64,000 nt of DNA, taken from an uncultured Eubacteriales bacterium. GTDB taxonomy: Bacteria > Bacillota > Clostridia > Oscillospirales > Oscillospiraceae. The stretch is from NCBI GenBank assembly GCA_900319635.1, contig ONPF01000003.1:124001-188000 (forward strand), written 5' to 3'. Shown one piece after another: positions 48,431-57,016 of this stretch (its first letter is position 1; the number at the start of each line of letters is the position of its first letter). The position numbers and the translations under genes are program-made. Under the pieces are notes generated by a model, which was not told the DNA's origin, ran no database searches, and was given only the letters and a program-made list of their open reading frames with translations.

Positions 48431-49300
48431 TCAGCTCGAATTCTTCCTTAAAACTCTTCCTATTTTATGAAAAACACGGTAGAACAGGCGAAACACCACA
48501 TATGGCAGTCGGCAATCCTTTTGGTAAATTGCTTTGCTAAAAAACTGGCGGTATCGTATCTGCGTTGGCCCCATTATTCCTAATTCAGAAAAATCGGCAG
48601 TTATTCCATTATCGCGAAACAGCTTTTTGTTCTTCCAAAGCCATTTTCCCCAGTTGATGCCGTATCCCAAGTCTGTTCCGACAACGTAAGGAACAATCAG
48701 TTGGCTGATAAACCGATCTCCATAAGGATTCTGATACCACAGGAACTGATAGGGGGTATCAACAATACGTTTCGTGCCTTTCGCTTCAAATTCCCACGGA
48801 GACTCTGATTCATCAATGTAGCTCAGAAGTACAGTTCGATTCCACAGCGCAAACTGTGTTTCCAGTCGAAAGTCAACATCAGGACCCGCCAAATAGAAAT
48901 CGGGAATGACTTCCGCTCCTAATACCTGATCAGGATTTGAACTGTTTTTCAACCGACAAACTGCCACTTCAGCATGCTTAAGCATATACTCATAGCATGT
49001 TTCAATTCGATCGTGCTTCACTCTCGCCTGTAGGAAAAAGTCCTCCAACGAAAAAATAATGTAATCCGTCGAAATCTTTGTCAGGCAATCTTTCAGCCGC
49101 TGGCTCCAAGTCCACCCCTTGATACTGTTCACCGTTGTAATGTTCATACCGGGAAAACTGTATTTCATCGTTTCCGTGGACAGCACGATTCTCTCAGGAT
49201 GTTCCGGCCAATACTTGTTCAGAAGCTGAAAATACGGATCCCAGGCTGTATGATATTTGTCACAGCTCATGATAAGAAGCGTGCAGTTATCGTTAAGCAT
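48431..49300 (-). CDS. Glycosyltransferase-like protein (SCDKY family), first copy
   Basis: A 289-residue protein of a family I do not know by name, homologous to the one at 53722. Both begin with a strand followed by (M/S)SCDKYxxAWxPxF, then WS(Q/E)R(L/M)K, YI(I/F)xxLEDFF with acidic residues where a GT-A enzyme would bind metal and nucleotide sugar, and end with GYGI(N/S)xGKWLxKNKxLF. Probably a GT-A-type sugar transferase. The gene is AT-rich compared with its neighbours and starts directly at the wzt stop. Confidence 0.65.
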   Translation of the reverse strand: MLNDNCTLLIMSCDKYHTAWDPYFQLLNKYWPEHPERIVLSTETMKYSFPGMNITTVNSIKGWTWSQRLKDCLTKISTDYIIFSLEDFFLQARVKHDRIETCYEYMLKHAEVAVCRLKNSSNPDQVLGAEVIPDFYLAGPDVDFRLETQFALWNRTVLLSYIDESESPWEFEAKGTKRIVDTPYQFLWYQNPYGDRFISQLIVPYVVGTDLGYGINWGKWLWKNKKLFRDNGITADFSELGIMGPTQIRYRQFFSKAIYQKDCRLPYVVFRLFYRVFHKIGRVLRKNSS

Positions 49301-50614
49301 TCAAATCTTCTCTCTTCTTTCTTTAATAATACTGGAATAAAGGCGAACACTTCCATAGACAGAATGCTTCCACGGTATCATCGAAGAATGGTCAGAATGA
49401 ACCTCTGCTTTTTGCTGTTGATTTTTTTCGATACTGATCGTTGTCACCTGTTCGCAACTATCATTCCACACATCGCTTCCATCCGCATTGACTTCGTTCA
49501 TGTCGAAGGTCAAATAATAGCTGCCAGGCACAATGCCGCTTAACGATATTATCACCTGATTATAATGCTCTTCGTTCGGCCCACTGTTTCCAAGTCCGAC
49601 CGTTGTAAACGCAGCAACCGCACCACTTTGATGATAAAATGTGCATCGAAGCACCAGGTCACGAATGACTGCGTCTGCAGAAGTTTTCCAGAACAAATCG
49701 AAAATCAAATCTGAATCCTGAAGATAGACGCAATTGTTTTTTCCAACTAAATTCATCTGCGTCATTTGGATCGATTTCGTTACCCATTGATTTCTTTCAA
49801 ACGCAGACATGTCAACACAGTTTCCTTCACCGCCGCCATGTCTCAGATACAGTCCGATTGCTTCGTCAACGTTCCCGTCAAAAATAAGTTTTCCATGGTC
49901 TAAAACGATACAGCGATCGCAAAGCCGCTGGATCGTTCCCATGTTGTGACTCACATATAGGATCGTTTTTCCAGAATTATGAGCCTCGTCGCTCATCTTG
50001 CTGAGGCACTTGCTCTGGAACTTGGCGTCGCCTACGGCGAGCACCTCGTCCATAATCATGATCTCGCTGTCCAGATGCGCGGCGACGGAGAAGGCGAGCT
50101 TGACATACATGCCGGAGGAATAGCGCTTGACAGGCGTGTCGATAAACTTTTCCATCTCGGCAAACTCGACGATTTGATCAAACTTCCGGTCGATTTCCGC
50201 CTTCGTCATGCCGAGGATTGCGCCGTTCATATAGACATTCTCGCGGCCGGTCAGCTCCGGGTGGAAGCCGGTGCCGACCTCCAGCATGGACGCCACGCGC
50301 CCCCGCAGGCGGATCTCTCCGCTGCTGGGAGCTGTAACGCGGGAAATGAGCTTCAAAAGCGTGGATTTCCCTGCGCCATTGTGCCCGATAATCCCGACCG
50401 CTTCGCCGGGCTGAACAGTAAAGCTCACCCCATCGAGCGCCAAAAAGCGCTCGTTCTTTTCGTGCTGTCTTGCGCCGATCTTGCTGTTTGGATCCTCTTT
50501 GCCCCGCAGCTTGGCTATTTTCGTCTGAAGCTCCGCGGTCAAAGTGGTGCCGCCAATGGCGCCGAGACGGTATTCCTTGGAGATGTTGTCTATTTCGATC
50601 ATAGGGTATGCCAT
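49301..50614 (-). CDS. wzt: Polysaccharide export ABC ATPase with carbohydrate-binding C-domain
   Basis: Drives export of a finished glycan through Wzm. 437 residues: Walker A GHNGAGKST (77-85), the signature variant KRYSSGMYVKLAFSVA, Walker B IMIMDEVLAVGD, then a C-terminal beta-sandwich Wzt_C domain (about 285-430) that recognises the non-reducing end of the polymer. GGAG lies ten bases before the ATG. Base composition changes near 49980: the 5' half is GC-rich like the chromosome, the 3' half clearly AT-richer, so the C-domain looks exchanged. Partner of wzm at 51698. Confidence 0.93.
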   Translation of the reverse strand: MAYPMIEIDNISKEYRLGAIGGTTLTAELQTKIAKLRGKEDPNSKIGARQHEKNERFLALDGVSFTVQPGEAVGIIGHNGAGKSTLLKLISRVTAPSSGEIRLRGRVASMLEVGTGFHPELTGRENVYMNGAILGMTKAEIDRKFDQIVEFAEMEKFIDTPVKRYSSGMYVKLAFSVAAHLDSEIMIMDEVLAVGDAKFQSKCLSKMSDEAHNSGKTILYVSHNMGTIQRLCDRCIVLDHGKLIFDGNVDEAIGLYLRHGGGEGNCVDMSAFERNQWVTKSIQMTQMNLVGKNNCVYLQDSDLIFDLFWKTSADAVIRDLVLRCTFYHQSGAVAAFTTVGLGNSGPNEEHYNQVIISLSGIVPGSYYLTFDMNEVNADGSDVWNDSCEQVTTISIEKNQQQKAEVHSDHSSMIPWKHSVYGSVRLYSSIIKERREKI

Positions 50615-50625
50615 GCTGAAAACTC

Positions 50626-51696
50626 CTATCGTACATAACCGCGAAGCCGCTCATCCGGGCGGATTCCGGTCAATTTGCTTTTCACGCGCTGGGCGGTGTA
50701 TGCTGCAAGCAGCGCCATCAGTCCCTTTTTCTCTTCCGGAAGCAAATGCTGCCGCAGGAAAGATACTTCCACATTTCGCTTGCCTCTCTGTGCAAGGTAC
50801 AGCACTTCGGCCAGCAGTTCTTTCCGCTGCGCCAACGGGATATCCTCCCGCACGCGGTTCAGTTCCGCTTCGTCCTGCGCGCTGACAGCTTGCTCCAGCA
50901 GGCGAAAGCGATCCCGGCGAATCAGCGGGGAAAGATCATATTTTCCCTGATAAAACCGTTCTACCGTCTGAGCAATAGAAATGCTGTCCCGGCGACGCTT
51001 GGCCAATGACGTAATGGAATTATAATTCGTTCCTCCTGCAGACGATCTGGAGCGATAAACACCGTATACCGCATTCAGCACATACACCGGGCCGAAGTCC
51101 TGTGTGATAAACATGTCCTGAAAATCCAGCACATTGCGGGACGCCCAAAATAACGCGTGATATTTGCTCCCGCACTTTTTGTAATAATTCCGAAAGACGG
51201 AACCGAAATCAGAATAATTCTCTCCTGCAAGAAAGTTCTCAATGGTGAAAGACTTGCCCAGAACGGACTCTGGGATGTCATAGCCTTTGTCAGTGCCGTT
51301 TTCATCGATCACCTTACGGCGGTGACTGACACGGGAGTATTCCGGGTGCGCATCCAGAAAGTCTGCCAGCGTTTGAAGGCGATCCTCGCCCAGCCAGTAG
51401 TCGTCGCCCTCCAGATAAGAGAGATACTCGCCGCGAAACAGCCCGGCATCAATGCAGTTTGTCAGCTTGCGGCAGCCGCCGATGTTTTCAGGCGTGAAAT
51501 AGGGGATAATCATATCCGGATAGCGCTTTTGGTAATCCAGAATGATCTCCTGCGTCCGGTCGGTGGAGCAGTCGTCCGCTGCGATGATCTCAAAGGGGAA
51601 ATCCGTTTTCTGCATCAGGATACTGTCCAGCGCCTGCGCGACATAGGGCTCCTGATTATATGTGCTGAGCCAGACGGTTACTTTGACGTTTTCCAT
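50626..51696 (-). CDS. Glycosyltransferase family 2 protein
   Basis: A GT-A inverting glycosyltransferase, 356 residues. It has the family opening KVTVWLSTYNQEPYVAQALDSIL, the donor-site AADDCSTDRTQEII, YLEGDDYW with the DxD-like metal site at about 90-96, and a C-terminal helical region with many Arg/Lys. The real start is the ATG at 51696, overlapping the end of wzm; the longer frame reads through wzm. Being between wzm and wzt suggests it acts on the same exported polymer. Confidence 0.88.
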   Translation of the reverse strand: MENVKVTVWLSTYNQEPYVAQALDSILMQKTDFPFEIIAADDCSTDRTQEIILDYQKRYPDMIIPYFTPENIGGCRKLTNCIDAGLFRGEYLSYLEGDDYWLGEDRLQTLADFLDAHPEYSRVSHRRKVIDENGTDKGYDIPESVLGKSFTIENFLAGENYSDFGSVFRNYYKKCGSKYHALFWASRNVLDFQDMFITQDFGPVYVLNAVYGVYRSRSSAGGTNYNSITSLAKRRRDSISIAQTVERFYQGKYDLSPLIRRDRFRLLEQAVSAQDEAELNRVREDIPLAQRKELLAEVLYLAQRGKRNVEVSFLRQHLLPEEKKGLMALLAAYTAQRVKSKLTGIRPDERLRGYVR

Positions 51697-51697
51697 A

Positions 51698-52558
51698 TCA
51701 CACCGTATCCATAAAGGTCTTTTCCACGCGGCTGAACAGAACGATGCCAAGAAAGAGAACGACTAGCGTCACGATCCAACTGATCCCATAATAGAACCAG
51801 TCGATGCTGCCAATTCCAAGATAGGCATAGCGGAACATGTTGACGATCGGCGTCACGGGGTTACACATGATGATGCCGTAGTATTTCCCGCCGGGCGCAA
51901 AGCCGGCAATGGAGAACATATCATAGGCAACAGGGGTACCGTACATCCAAAGCTGCACGCCGAAGGAGACCAGCATCCGCAGGTCGCGGTATTTGGTCGT
52001 AGCGGCGGAGATGATCACGCCGACGCCGAGACTCAGCATCGCCAGCTGCAGCAGCAGAACCGGCGTCATGAGAATAAACCAGTTTGGGTGTACGCCGCTG
52101 TCGGTCAGCCAGAAGTAAATGACAAAAATGACCATGAAAGCGTACTGGATCGCAAAGTCGATCAGCTTGGAGAGCACGGTGGAAATCGGCATTACGAGGC
52201 GCGGGAAATACACTTTACCGAGAATGCTGCTGTTGGCTATAAAGGTATTTGACGTTGTCGTCAGGCAGCTGGAAAAATAAGCCCAAATGACGTTAGCGGT
52301 CAGATAGAAGATGAAGGACGGCACACCGTCGGCGGCGAGGCCTGCGATGCTGCCAAACACGAGGGAAAACACCACGGTCGTGAGCAAAGGCTGGATCACT
52401 GCCCAGGCAGGGCCGAGGATCGTCTGCTTGTACATTGAAACGAAGTTCCGCTTGACAAACAGAAAGATCAGGTCTTTATAGCGCACCAGTTCCCTCAAAT
52501 TCAAGTCAAACCAACCGCTCCGGGGTTTTATAATGGTTAGGTATCTGTTTTCGTCCAT
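51698..52558 (-). CDS. wzm: Polysaccharide export ABC permease
   Basis: The membrane half of the Wzm/Wzt exporter, 286 residues with six hydrophobic helices. Landmarks: LRELVRYKDLIFLFVKRNFVSMYKQTILGPAW (the amphipathic entry helix and first membrane segment, positions 16-47), SSILGKVYFPRLVMP in the cytoplasmic loop, and the late GKYYGIIMCNPVTPIVNMFRYAYLG. GGAGAAATAGC precedes the ATG at 52558, which overlaps the stop of the upstream gene. Pairs with wzt. Confidence 0.93.
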   Translation of the reverse strand: MDENRYLTIIKPRSGWFDLNLRELVRYKDLIFLFVKRNFVSMYKQTILGPAWAVIQPLLTTVVFSLVFGSIAGLAADGVPSFIFYLTANVIWAYFSSCLTTTSNTFIANSSILGKVYFPRLVMPISTVLSKLIDFAIQYAFMVIFVIYFWLTDSGVHPNWFILMTPVLLLQLAMLSLGVGVIISAATTKYRDLRMLVSFGVQLWMYGTPVAYDMFSIAGFAPGGKYYGIIMCNPVTPIVNMFRYAYLGIGSIDWFYYGISWIVTLVVLFLGIVLFSRVEKTFMDTV

Positions 52559-52559
52559 G

Positions 52560-53711
52560 CTATTTCTCCAGGCATTCCAAGATCTTTTGCGCGATGTATT
52601 GAGGGGTGCAGTCGGCATACTCGGACTCAATGTAAGAGCGCTCGACCGTTTTGCCGTTGTTTTCCTCGCAGAAACGGATAAAGCGCTCAGTAACCGCGTC
52701 TAAGTCTTTTTCTTCCTCAAACAGGTTCAGTGCAAGTGGATATCGTTCTGTATAGTACAGTGTCGGACAATCTTCCAGCTTGTAGAAGTTGACCATAGGC
52801 TTGCCGGTGTTGATGTATTCCAAGGTTTTTGACGGCATATGCACCGGGACGCTGTTGCCGATGTTGATGAGCACGTCCGCATCCGCCATGGCCTGCAGGG
52901 CAACATCATAGGGCTGATTCGGCATGGTAATGAGTTTGGCTTTGGTCTCAATAGGGAAGCGCTCCTGCAGCAGCTCGCACTCCTTGCCCATGAAGGTCAC
53001 CTCAAAGCGCTCATCCAGGCGAGAGACGATATCGAGGAAATAGCGCGGCGAGCGAATGTCGGAATAAAGCCAGCCGCAGAATAGCAGGCGGATTTTTGCG
53101 TCCGCTTTCTGTTTCCTGTTGGGCGCGTTCTCCATGATCATCGGGAAACCGACGGAAATCATTTTTGAATCAAATCGACGGGAGTAGATTTTGCTTATTT
53201 CCTTCGCAACGAACGGCGTCGTCAACACTTGCGTGTAATTATGCAGAATAGTCTTTAGGTATCTGTTCCGATACCGATATTGATACTTTTTTAATACCAG
53301 CGCAGGAGGATCCATTAAGAACACAGTCTTATAAAGCCTGTCGGAAAGTCTGGAAGCAGCAATTGCCGCGCTGTATGGTTCGCTCGAGGACAGTACAGTG
53401 TCGATGGCAAGTTCATGGATCAGTTCTGAAGCTTTCCTAAACAGCGCCTGACTCGTAACACCGTCGCCAAGACCGCTTCGATCAATTACATGAGCATACA
53501 CAAAGTTTTGTATTCCTATTTTATTAACTTTAGCCCAAAAAACAGGAATACCAAATAGTGTTTTGGGCAAGGCTGTGACGTCTTTTTCTGTGGAAAACGA
53601 AAGAATGAAAACCTGATTGTTCTGTGATAAGTGCGGAATCAGCTTACTCAACAAATTTGCATTGTTGCCGACCGCTGGATGCAGTGGACCTGTAATGATT
53701 AGTATTTTCAT
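52560..53711 (-). CDS. Glycosyltransferase, GT4-like
   Basis: A 383-residue GT-B type sugar transferase. N-terminal MKILIITGPLHPAVGNNANLLSKLIPHL with the glycine/asparagine loop typical of GT4, a central SSSEPYSAAIAAS segment, and a C-terminal donor domain with VLINIGNSVPVHMPSKTLEYINTGKP in place of the usual EX7E pattern (Lys/Glu retained in SKTLEY). Composition shifts near 53160: the 5' half is AT-rich, the 3' half GC-rich, suggesting a hybrid gene. AAGG lies eight bases before the ATG. Confidence 0.82.
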   Translation of the reverse strand: MKILIITGPLHPAVGNNANLLSKLIPHLSQNNQVFILSFSTEKDVTALPKTLFGIPVFWAKVNKIGIQNFVYAHVIDRSGLGDGVTSQALFRKASELIHELAIDTVLSSSEPYSAAIAASRLSDRLYKTVFLMDPPALVLKKYQYRYRNRYLKTILHNYTQVLTTPFVAKEISKIYSRRFDSKMISVGFPMIMENAPNRKQKADAKIRLLFCGWLYSDIRSPRYFLDIVSRLDERFEVTFMGKECELLQERFPIETKAKLITMPNQPYDVALQAMADADVLINIGNSVPVHMPSKTLEYINTGKPMVNFYKLEDCPTLYYTERYPLALNLFEEEKDLDAVTERFIRFCEENNGKTVERSYIESEYADCTPQYIAQKILECLEK

Positions 53712-53721
53712 CTATCAAACC

Positions 53722-54567
53722 TTATTTCAGGGATTTTCTTGCTTTTATCTTATTCTTGTAATGATAGAGAATTCTCATTGCAAAGCCCCATGGTGTTTTA
53801 CTGGAATGGTATGGATTGTTATTATTGTCAGGGAGAAATTTCCAGCCCAGGGATTCATAGTCTGTCTCTGAATATCCAAGATTATCGAAATTAACAATTA
53901 TTCCGTATTTCTCGAATAATGCCTTATTCTTTGGCAGCCATTTCCCCTGACTAATTCCGTAGCCTTCGTTAAGAGCAATTTCATAATCATAGATCCGAGG
54001 AAACTTTTCACTGTATTGCATGACTCTTTCTGGATAATGCTTCGCTCTTTTGCCGACATACCATTCAAAATCCCAAATACTTTCATGTTTTCTGAGCAAC
54101 TTCAAGAGATAATCTTTGCGCCAAATTACAGCAGTTACTGTAATATTCAAATCCTCAAAGGTTCTTTCGAAGAACATCTCATCCGGAATCTCCTTAAACC
54201 GGCTGTTCGGCGTGGTATGAATGACTCCAACCTCCGGATGCTTTCGAAAATAGTCCATTAGAATATTAAAATATTCAAGGTTAAACGGCGATTGAATAAA
54301 AAAATCTTCTAGCAACAGAAAAATATAGTCACTCTCTATTTGTTCCAAAACAGATTTCATTCGCTCGCTCCAGGTCATTTTACCTGGCGTGTTGATGGTT
54401 CGAACCTGCATGAAGTCGCAGGTATACTGTTTGGATTCCGTGTTTAAGATTGCCGGGTTGGATGTTGCCTGATCGGCTCCCATGATATGGAAGAGGCGGA
54501 AGAACGGCTCCCATGCATCTTCATATTTATCGCAGCTGCTTACCAGAAATGTGACATCTTCGTTCAA
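53722..54567 (-). CDS. Glycosyltransferase-like protein (SCDKY family), second copy
   Basis: A 281-residue paralogue of the protein at 48431, with SSCDKYEDAWEPFFRLF, WSERMKSVLEQI, FLLLEDFFIQ and GYGISQGKWLPKNKALF. I start it at the TTG at 54567, which has AGGAG seven bases upstream and matches the start of the other copy; the seven-codon longer TTG start lies within the upstream gene. AT-rich like the other copy. Probably a sugar transferase of the GT-A type; donor unknown. Confidence 0.65.
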   Translation of the reverse strand: MNEDVTFLVSSCDKYEDAWEPFFRLFHIMGADQATSNPAILNTESKQYTCDFMQVRTINTPGKMTWSERMKSVLEQIESDYIFLLLEDFFIQSPFNLEYFNILMDYFRKHPEVGVIHTTPNSRFKEIPDEMFFERTFEDLNITVTAVIWRKDYLLKLLRKHESIWDFEWYVGKRAKHYPERVMQYSEKFPRIYDYEIALNEGYGISQGKWLPKNKALFEKYGIIVNFDNLGYSETDYESLGWKFLPDNNNNPYHSSKTPWGFAMRILYHYKNKIKARKSLK

Positions 54568-54569
54568 GC

Positions 54570-55676
54570 TTATTCTCCTCTCAGCCAATCCGCCACAGGC
54601 TTCATGGTCATACTCATATCGCTACGCGCTTCCGCATAAGCGCGGATCTCCTTCGCGACTGCGTTGCAGTCTTTTCCGTCGTAGACGGAGTGATAAAACC
54701 GCACAACCGCTTCTATATCCACAGGGCTGTCATCATACGGCGCGAGAAACTGATATGGGGAATCCTTCGGCAAAAAATCGATCGGCGAGGACGTGATCAT
54801 CGGGATGCCGTAAGCGCAGTATTCTCTGGACTTCAGCGAGCTGCTGACGGGGTAATCCTTGCGGTGCCCGCCAAGAACGTCGATGCCAAGGAAACTCTGC
54901 TGCAAAAGCGCTTTCAGCGGCTCGCCGGACTGCATACCATGAAATATCACGTGATCTTCCAGATGGTGATCCTGCACAAACTTCTTGTGCTCCGGAATGA
55001 CGCTGCCCACATAGTGGTAGACGATGTTCTCCGTCCCGCCGTTCTCGTAATACGCGGCAAGCCCAGCAAGAAAACGGTCATAGCCATGCCAAAACGCTGT
55101 AAGGGCAACGGAAATCACATGGATAGCGTCCGTCCTCTCGCGCCGCGGCAGTTCAACTGCAGAAAAAGCATATCCGTTGATCAGATCAATGCACGGTATA
55201 CCCCAGATCTCTTTTTGACCATAGAACGTAACGATCTTGTCTATATATTTCGATGCGGCTTTGCGAGCCGTGCGCTCCTTGAGGACAAACGCAGCATTGG
55301 ACGCAGAAAGATGCGTCTCTGTGTCATAGGGATAGGTCGGGATTTCATATAGGATTTTGATTTTTGGGTTCTGCTTTTTTATCGCGTGAAGATAACGTAC
55401 AAAGGAATAGTCATGGTAGACCTGCCGGATATACAGGAAATCGGCATCGTTGAATTCGCCCTTATACTCCCACTTGCGCCAGGCTGCGGTAAACGGGAGG
55501 CGGCGGATGATTTTCTCCGCCACGCTGCCGGTATATTCCGCAGGGGGGAGAATGACAAGCTCACAGTCCAAATACTGGCACAGCGCTTTATGCTGGGCGC
55601 GCACCTTGCGCTCAACGCCCGAATCCGGGCCAACATTTCCCGGCTCTACCGGCGCAAACAGATAGTAGCCTTTCAT
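54570..55676 (-). CDS. Glycosyltransferase, GT4-like
   Basis: A 368-residue sugar transferase. N-terminal part with GYYLFAPVEPGNVGPDSGVERKVRAQ, a middle ILYEIPTYPYDTET segment as in several EPS transferases, and a donor domain with HYVGSVIPEH, FHGMQSGEPLKALLQQSFLGIDVLGGHRKD and SLKSREYCAYGIPMI, where SREYCAYG replaces the usual EX7E. GGAG lies six bases before the ATG at 55676; the stop of the dehydrogenase gene overlaps this start (ATGA). Specificity unknown. Confidence 0.82.
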   Translation of the reverse strand: MKGYYLFAPVEPGNVGPDSGVERKVRAQHKALCQYLDCELVILPPAEYTGSVAEKIIRRLPFTAAWRKWEYKGEFNDADFLYIRQVYHDYSFVRYLHAIKKQNPKIKILYEIPTYPYDTETHLSASNAAFVLKERTARKAASKYIDKIVTFYGQKEIWGIPCIDLINGYAFSAVELPRRERTDAIHVISVALTAFWHGYDRFLAGLAAYYENGGTENIVYHYVGSVIPEHKKFVQDHHLEDHVIFHGMQSGEPLKALLQQSFLGIDVLGGHRKDYPVSSSLKSREYCAYGIPMITSSPIDFLPKDSPYQFLAPYDDSPVDIEAVVRFYHSVYDGKDCNAVAKEIRAYAEARSDMSMTMKPVADWLRGE

Positions 55677-56998
55677 CACAGTCTCCAATAGCGGTAGCCC
55701 GCAGCTTCGATTTCTGCTTTGTTCAGAACGCTCTTCACGTCGATCAGAACCTTTTCGCTGTTTACCATGGGAGCATACATAGCGTCGATTTCCTCAAGCG
55801 TCAGAGCCTTAAACTCCCGATGCGCTACGGCCAGGATCACGCAGTCGGCGCCGGATACAGACTCCAAAGGCACCAGAGCGGTTGGGCATTCTTTCTTTGC
55901 CCCTTCGGGATCGGCCTGGGGATCGACCAGCAGGGGAGTGATACCGTACTCGTTCAGGCGGCGGATGATGTCATGCACCTTGCTGTTGCGGGTGTCCGGG
56001 CAGTCCTCTTTAAAGGTGACGCCCAAAATGACAACCTTGGCGTCCCGGACGCGCTTTCCGGCCAGAATCATCTGTTTGATCGTAGCATCCGCCACAAACT
56101 GCCCCATACCGTCGTTGACTTTGCGGCCGGAGAGGATGATCTGACTGTGGTAGCCCAGCTTCTCCGCCTCATAGGTGAAGTAGTAGGGATCAACGCCTAT
56201 GCAGTGGCCGCCCACGAGACCGGGGTAGAAGTTCAGGGCGTTCCACTTGGTCTTCATGCCCTGGATGACTTCGACGGTGTCGATGCCCATACGATCAAAG
56301 ACCATGGCCAGCTCGTTCATGAAGGCGATGTTAATGTCGCGCTGGCTGTTCTCCACCACCTTGATCGCCTCCGCTGTCTTGATGTTGGAGACGGGATAGG
56401 TGCCCACTTCAATGACAATGTTGTAGATATTCTGAATCTCTTCCAACGACTCCGGATCCATGCCGGAGACGATTTTTTTGATGTTCTCCAGGCGGTGCAC
56501 CTTGTCGCCGGGATTGATGCGCTCGGGAGAGTAGCCCACCTTAAAGTCTACGCCGCATTTGAGCCCGGACTCCCGCTCCAGAATGGGCACGCACACATCC
56601 TCCGTCACCCCGGGGTAGACGGTAGACTCGTACACAACGATGGAGCCTTTGGTAAGATTGCGGCCAACGATGCGGCTGGCGTTTTCGACCGGCTCCAGAT
56701 CGGGGGTGTGATCCTGGTTGATCGGCGTCGGCACGGCGACAATGTGAAAGCTTGCCTCGCGCAGGCGGGTCTCGTCCGCCGTGAAATCCACGGTCGTTTT
56801 TGCAATTACCTCATTACCGACCTCGTGGGTAGGGTCGATGCCCGCCTGATAGAGATCGATTCGATGCTGATTGCGATTGAAGCCGATGACCTTTACGCCT
56901 TTGGCGGCGAAGGCGACGGCAAGAGGCATACCGACATAGCCGAGCCCTACCAGGGAGATCGCAGCCTTCCCGGATTTGATTCTTTCATATAGAGACAT
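55676..56998 (-). CDS. UDP-sugar 6-dehydrogenase (WecC/TviB/WbpA type)
   Basis: Oxidises a UDP-N-acetylhexosamine (or UDP-glucose) twice to the uronic acid, giving an acidic sugar for the polymer. 440 residues: NAD-binding VGLGYVGMPLA near 17-27, AVPTPINQDHTPDL, YESTVYPGVTED, SPERINPGDKVH, the catalytic-cysteine motif GGHCIGVDPYYFT, and the C-terminal ILGVTFKEDCPDTRNSKV. The sequence style is that of TviB/WbpA enzymes, which use UDP-GlcNAc. Coupled to the next gene by ATGA. Confidence 0.92.
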   Translation of the reverse strand: MSLYERIKSGKAAISLVGLGYVGMPLAVAFAAKGVKVIGFNRNQHRIDLYQAGIDPTHEVGNEVIAKTTVDFTADETRLREASFHIVAVPTPINQDHTPDLEPVENASRIVGRNLTKGSIVVYESTVYPGVTEDVCVPILERESGLKCGVDFKVGYSPERINPGDKVHRLENIKKIVSGMDPESLEEIQNIYNIVIEVGTYPVSNIKTAEAIKVVENSQRDINIAFMNELAMVFDRMGIDTVEVIQGMKTKWNALNFYPGLVGGHCIGVDPYYFTYEAEKLGYHSQIILSGRKVNDGMGQFVADATIKQMILAGKRVRDAKVVILGVTFKEDCPDTRNSKVHDIIRRLNEYGITPLLVDPQADPEGAKKECPTALVPLESVSGADCVILAVAHREFKALTLEEIDAMYAPMVNSEKVLIDVKSVLNKAEIEAAGYRYWRL

Positions 56999-57016
56999 TT
57001 CTGTAATCCCACTCCA

